From: Candidatus Desantisbacteria bacterium CG2_30_40_21
GTDB taxonomy: Bacteria > UBA9089 > CG2-30-40-21
Length of the DNA: 7,838 nucleotides
Assembly (NCBI GenBank): GCA_001873945.1
Contig: MNYI01000243.1
Span: 1-7,838, forward strand
Direction of reading: 5' to 3'
In this document: piece by piece, positions 6,501 to 7,838 of the stretch
Position numbering within the stretch: position 1 is the stretch's first letter
Layout of the letters: each line of letters opens with the position of its first letter
Notes under the pieces: generated by a model
The model's input: only the letters and a program-made list of their open reading frames with translations
Database searches by the model: none
What the model was told of the DNA's origin: nothing
Program-made: the position numbers and the translations under genes

Positions 6501-6918
6501 GGGTAAATGATGGACTTTTACTCAAAATCACATCGCCATCAGGGTCATCACACTCAAGATACGCTTTACTACTGACACCATTATCTGCCCGTATCATACA
6601 CCGCAAGGTATAAACAGATTCCCGTTCCCAATCGCTTGGTTTTTCTATGGAAAGATACCCACCATTTGTCCATGGTAACGAAGAGATGTAGCCTTCAGCC
6701 TGTGGGGGAATTAATCCAGCCCCAGTTATTTTGACACAATAATCACTCATATAACCAGGGCTATATAAGTCTACCCCAAGCTCTGAGACTGAAGGAAATA
6801 TTGTCCAATCACTCAAGCAATTCACATCTTCAAAGCCATCAGTATTAATATCTGCCCCAAAGGCATAACTTACCATAGTTACGGAACATAAAAAAATAGC
6901 TGCAATTTTTTTCATCAT
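3595..6918 (-). CDS. Large secreted modular protein with CBM-like N-terminus and T9SS-like C-terminal tail
   Basis: Function unknown; it is most likely an exported surface or extracellular protein. The 1107-residue product begins with a Sec signal peptide (1-22, cleavage near AFGA). Residues about 25-180 resemble a jelly-roll carbohydrate-binding module of CBM4/9 type, ending in the typical VYIDDVSFYN. Two related beta-rich units follow (about 191-275 and 288-372; compare VSIYDPFGQL with ATLYNPDGLA), then a beta-rich region with VPRFAPIAIL (about 395-535). A roughly 145-residue domain occurs twice (about 541-686 and 880-1012) around two WNL...GYW units (695-750 and 777-848). The end (about 1021-1107) has WPNP, IKVYTLAGELI, ASGVYFFVV and GKLAVIR, like type IX secretion or FlgD-like C-terminal domains. 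The start is set by AAAGGAG ten bases upstream. No catalytic motif was recognised. The stop overlaps a hairpin repeat. It is divergent from dut. Confidence 0.85.
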   Translation of the reverse strand: MMKKIAAIFLCSVTMVSYAFGADINTDGFEDVNCLSDWTIFPSVSELGVDLYSPGYMSDYCVKITGAGLIPPQAEGYISSLPWTNGGYLSIEKPSDWERESVYTLRCMIRADNGVSSKAYLECDDPDGDVILSKSPSFTPPSEWTECILNGSIKNSPMTTIKLGYEAGSGMVYIDDVSFYNSNCYLQSNTPLVFYVNDPDDATITVTISRLQGATASTTPVVSIYDPFGQLKLTKTCEPGNQLYVLTIPPDNIKGENRIEIPQDISSVWRVSAKGLIFDGKELSMKSGVDGVVYFAVNDQATFTMRLKDRVGDTGTCSATLYNPDGLAVKKITWIAGSEEWHDIIMDGSATGGVWAVGFNSQQGNILVRAEGIPPYFSFTRDSYFLPAIWRYPAESFPVITTQAKTIISRDEKITLSIPVGGINQNGTVTIRKIDAPIIPIGYSLASSVYNIELRGTASILQPRQAIPLIFRYDDTSLSESAEKSLAVFYYGTSTVNTNTATWVPLPTIERSIKNNLIRVSVPRFAPIAILASPSWQARIFVETTEGVRDDGNYFGLDSGAKNTYDDPFDLEEEPATPSPSVSIYTTAPNGTKFTRDIRALKDLSLGVEEWAFDVNTAVLLRNGAQVTITWDISSIPSNYPISLVEVNQQQVDLREIKAYGFVAPTGNNTRRFILRIGGQKEGTITASRIFSNDWNLCSIPLLLINPDPEVVFPGVQPLRISKFIDGKYLAYEQEGNFGTISPGTGYWFKSNGSMTINFTGHALRNGTQSIPVVSGWNLIGNPFTFGVGWNDIFFSYGTVTERIADGRTIKDGFYKYGTDKSGKVGYLMKRYRDKTVMGPWEGYWIYSPMAGKLSIPAIPSQPLAGAPELLQEQRDWEVRLSVFTDKSMDQDNYLGVADNVTNRYIFEPPDGYSPFISLYFPVNDQNISGNFACVYKSPLILNSPKLWDFEVLADGMQNTAVTLQWQGVPDGCSLCLVDMTLDKKIDMKQLSSYTYNNGQERVRKFQVVAVLSPTETRTANGQIYAWPNPLTVNGVPPEEFTFAGFSSANSEIKVYTLAGELIATIKNKNIWNAKNDDDRVVASGVYFFVVESEGSVKKTGKLAVIR

Positions 6919-7016
6919 TGTCTTGTATCTCCTTTGCTGTGATTAAGGGAAATTCAACCCATCTGATAAATAGTAGCAAGTTCTATGCCAGAATATTCAT
7001 CTTGTGTTTCTATGTC

Positions 7017-7034
7017 TCTGTGGTGAGTAGTTAC
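7017..7034. repeat. 18-bp dispersed repeat, copy 1
   Basis: TCTGTGGTGAGTAGTTAC matches 7808-7825 at 17 of 18 positions, same orientation. It is preceded by a degenerate CTTGTGTTTCTATGTC tract that resembles a decayed CTTCGTG repeat. It lies in the divergent gap between the exoprotein and dut genes. Confidence 0.6.
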
Positions 7035-7044
7035 GAAAATTTTA

Positions 7045-7073
7045 TTGACAAAATCAAAATAATGTTGTATCAT
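7045..7073 (+). promoter_or_regulatory. Sigma-70-type promoter of dut
   Basis: A consensus -35 TTGACA (7045-7050) and a -10 TATCAT (7068-7073, five of six matches to consensus) are separated by exactly 17 bp. Transcription would start near 7080, giving a leader of about 74 nt. It is the best promoter seen in the window. Confidence 0.65.
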
Positions 7074-7085
7074 TATAGACAAAGC

Positions 7086-7102
7086 TGTCCAAAAATTGGA
7101 CA
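7086..7102. promoter_or_regulatory. Operator-like palindrome in the dut leader
   Basis: TGTCCAA-AAA-TTGGACA is a perfect 7-bp inverted repeat centred about 15 bp after the predicted transcription start. A further TTGGACA half-site occurs at 7129-7135, just before the ribosome binding site. The position suits a repressor blocking transcription of dut; the protein is unknown. Confidence 0.45.
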
Positions 7103-7153
7103 TTCTTTAGTATTTAAGTGTTTGTTTATTGGACAAGCAGGAGGAGAAATATT

Positions 7154-7699
7154 ATGGGAACATTTCTTGCTCAAGAAGAGCTGATTAATCTTATTCAAAC
7201 CCAAAAACTTGTTGAATGCCTGATTGATATGGATGCTCAGGTGCAGATAAATGGGGTGGAATTAAGTCTTTGTGCAATAGAAACATTTGTTGAACATGGA
7301 ACGCTTGGTTTTTATAATCAGGATAGGATATTAGCGAAAACCAATGCCTTAGAGCCAGATTCAGAGGGATGGTTTCTACTTGAATCAGGACAGTACAAGA
7401 TAATCTTTAACGAAATAGTCCATATCCCTAAGGATATGATGGCTATTGCCAGACCCCGTTCAAGCCTGCTACGATGCGGCGTGAGTGTTGAGACTGCGGT
7501 CTGGGATTCTGGATACTCCGGCAGAAGCGAGGCATTGTTACTCGTCCATAACCCTTACGGATTTCGGGTCAAAAAGAATGCCAGACTTATTCAACTCCTC
7601 TTTTTCAGGCTTCCGGAGATGGTTGATCAGGGGTATGCAGGGGTGTATCAAGGGGAGAATATGGAACACTTTTACCACGAAGAACACGAAGAACACTAA
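7154..7699 (+). CDS. dut: dUTP diphosphatase, archaeal type (dCTP deaminase/dUTPase superfamily)
   Basis: It hydrolyses dUTP to dUMP and pyrophosphate, keeping uracil out of DNA and feeding dTMP synthesis in the cytoplasm. The 181-residue product matches the trimeric dCTP deaminase/dUTPase fold, with ARPRSSLLRCG (99-109) as the phosphate-binding motif and TAVWDSGYSGRSE (114-126) with Asp118 as the nucleoside-binding motif. LLVHNPYGFRVKKNARLIQLLFF follows in two halves (129-140 and 141-151). The sequence looks like the archaeal-type dUTPases rather than the E. coli Dut type; a deaminase or bifunctional enzyme is less likely but cannot be excluded by eye. GGAGG nine bases upstream sets the start at 7154. 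The final eight residues (174-181, YHEEHEEH) are encoded by a CACGAAG repeat, so the native C-terminus near YAGVYQGEN has been extended by the inserted element. It is divergent from the exoprotein gene. Confidence 0.85.
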   Translation: MGTFLAQEELINLIQTQKLVECLIDMDAQVQINGVELSLCAIETFVEHGTLGFYNQDRILAKTNALEPDSEGWFLLESGQYKIIFNEIVHIPKDMMAIARPRSSLLRCGVSVETAVWDSGYSGRSEALLLVHNPYGFRVKKNARLIQLLFFRLPEMVDQGYAGVYQGENMEHFYHEEHEEH

Positions 7700-7703
7700 G
7701 GAG
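7698..7703 (+). promoter_or_regulatory. Ribosome binding site of the GxxExxY remnant
   Basis: AAGGAG overlaps the dut stop codon (TAA, 7697-7699) and lies 7 nt before the ATG at 7711. The remnant could thus still be translated by coupling to dut. Confidence 0.6.
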
Positions 7704-7710
7704 ACAAAAG

Positions 7711-7791
7711 ATGGAATTTGATGAGTTGTCGAATCGAGTCATTTTTAATGTCAGAATGCTCAAAGATGGAATTAAACGGTTTGTTCTGTGA
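7711..7791 (+). pseudogene. GxxExxY-family gene with internal deletion (N- and C-terminal ends fused)
   Basis: The 26-codon frame starts with MEFDELSNRVI, the characteristic beginning of GxxExxY proteins (a PD-(D/E)XK-nuclease-like family of about 120-130 residues), and ends with FNVRMLKDGIKRFVL, their characteristic C-terminus. The roughly 100 residues between, including the GxxExxY motif and the putative nuclease core, are missing. The two ends are joined in frame at about 7743, leaving an intact start, stop and ribosome binding site. The family identification comes from recall of these termini, not from a search. A functional micro-protein is possible but unlikely; an internally deleted relic in an inverted-repeat element is the simplest reading. 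Confidence 0.75.
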
Positions 7792-7807
7792 TTTCTTCGT
7801 GGTAAGA

Positions 7808-7825
7808 TCTGTGGTGAGTATTTAC
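7808..7825. repeat. 18-bp dispersed repeat, copy 2
   Basis: TCTGTGGTGAGTATTTAC differs from 7017-7034 at one base. It follows the right inverted repeat of the GxxExxY element by 4 bp, suggesting it belongs to the 3' flank of that repeat family. Confidence 0.6.
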
Positions 7826-7838
7826 AGGCAAAGAAGAT

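Larger units (their letters stand above)
7674..7803. mobile_element. Inverted-repeat element enclosing a GxxExxY gene remnant
   Basis: ACCACGAAGAA (7674-7684) and TTCTTCGTGGT (7793-7803) are perfect 11-bp inverted repeats bounding a 130-bp segment. The left end continues with further CACGAAG-type units, and the inside holds the deleted GxxExxY gene. The ends match those of the 113-bp elements near the window start (ACCACGAAG...CTTCGTGGT). Mobility is inferred; no target duplication is clear, because the left end lies inside the dut reading frame. Confidence 0.55.

Noticed and set aside
6918..7184. 88-residue + strand frame in the divergent gap
   Set aside because: It runs through the promoter and palindrome of dut and into its 5' end in another frame, with no recognisable protein character.
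7826..7838. Third copy of the family A hairpin at the window end
   Set aside because: ACAGGCAAAGAAG resembles the left arm and loop but the window ends before a right arm could be seen and the loop sequence differs.
1..7838. tRNA or rRNA genes
   Set aside because: No cloverleaf with a GTTCRA-type T-loop and CCA end, and no conserved ribosomal RNA segments were recognised on either strand.

Overview
The window looks like a contig from an uncultured, AT-rich, diderm (Gram-negative-type) bacterium, probably from a candidate phylum. The support is gene content: an Mla/MCE lipid-transport pair, a KDO-8-phosphate phosphatase (lipopolysaccharide inner core), and a very large Sec-exported protein ending in a type-IX-secretion-like tail. 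The repeated CACGAAG-type intergenic sequence and the trace of a GxxExxY-family gene also fit metagenome-derived candidate phyla. I cannot name the lineage from the sequence alone.

Layout. Positions 1-282 are a perfect 129-bp tandem repeat built from 113-bp inverted-repeat (MITE-like) units, followed by a small hairpin repeat. On the + strand come mlaF (361-1107) and mlaD (1118-2074), tightly coupled, then an endonuclease-III-like DNA glycosylase (2128-2844). A 12-bp stem terminator (2861-2899) separates these from the convergent - strand gene kdsC (2907-3419). Upstream of kdsC lies a second, 76-bp inverted-repeat element (3486-3561). A terminator hairpin (3569-3594) abuts the stop codon of the - strand 1107-residue exoprotein gene (3595-6918). 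The divergent gap 6919-7153 holds a good sigma-70-type promoter and an operator-like palindrome in front of an archaeal-type dUTPase gene (dut, 7154-7699). The window ends in a third inverted-repeat element (7674-7803) that encloses the internally deleted remains of a GxxExxY gene (7711-7791).

How it fits together. MlaF (ATPase) and MlaD (membrane-anchored MCE lipid-binding subunit) would move phospholipid between the membranes, but the permease MlaE is not in view. KdsC supplies KDO for lipopolysaccharide. The glycosylase and dUTPase both keep aberrant bases out of DNA, although they are not in one operon. The exoprotein is a modular, probably surface-exposed carbohydrate-binding or adhesin-like protein with clear internal duplications.

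The most interesting signal is the palindromic repeats. They occupy almost every gap between genes and in several places supply coding sequence or stop codons: the last eight dUTPase codons, the stop of the exoprotein, and perhaps the aberrant C-terminus of the glycosylase. The GxxExxY remnant between matching CACGAAG inverted repeats suggests that these repeats could be ends of a nuclease-gene-carrying mobile unit, with the gene-less elements at 31-272 and 3486-3561 as decayed derivatives.
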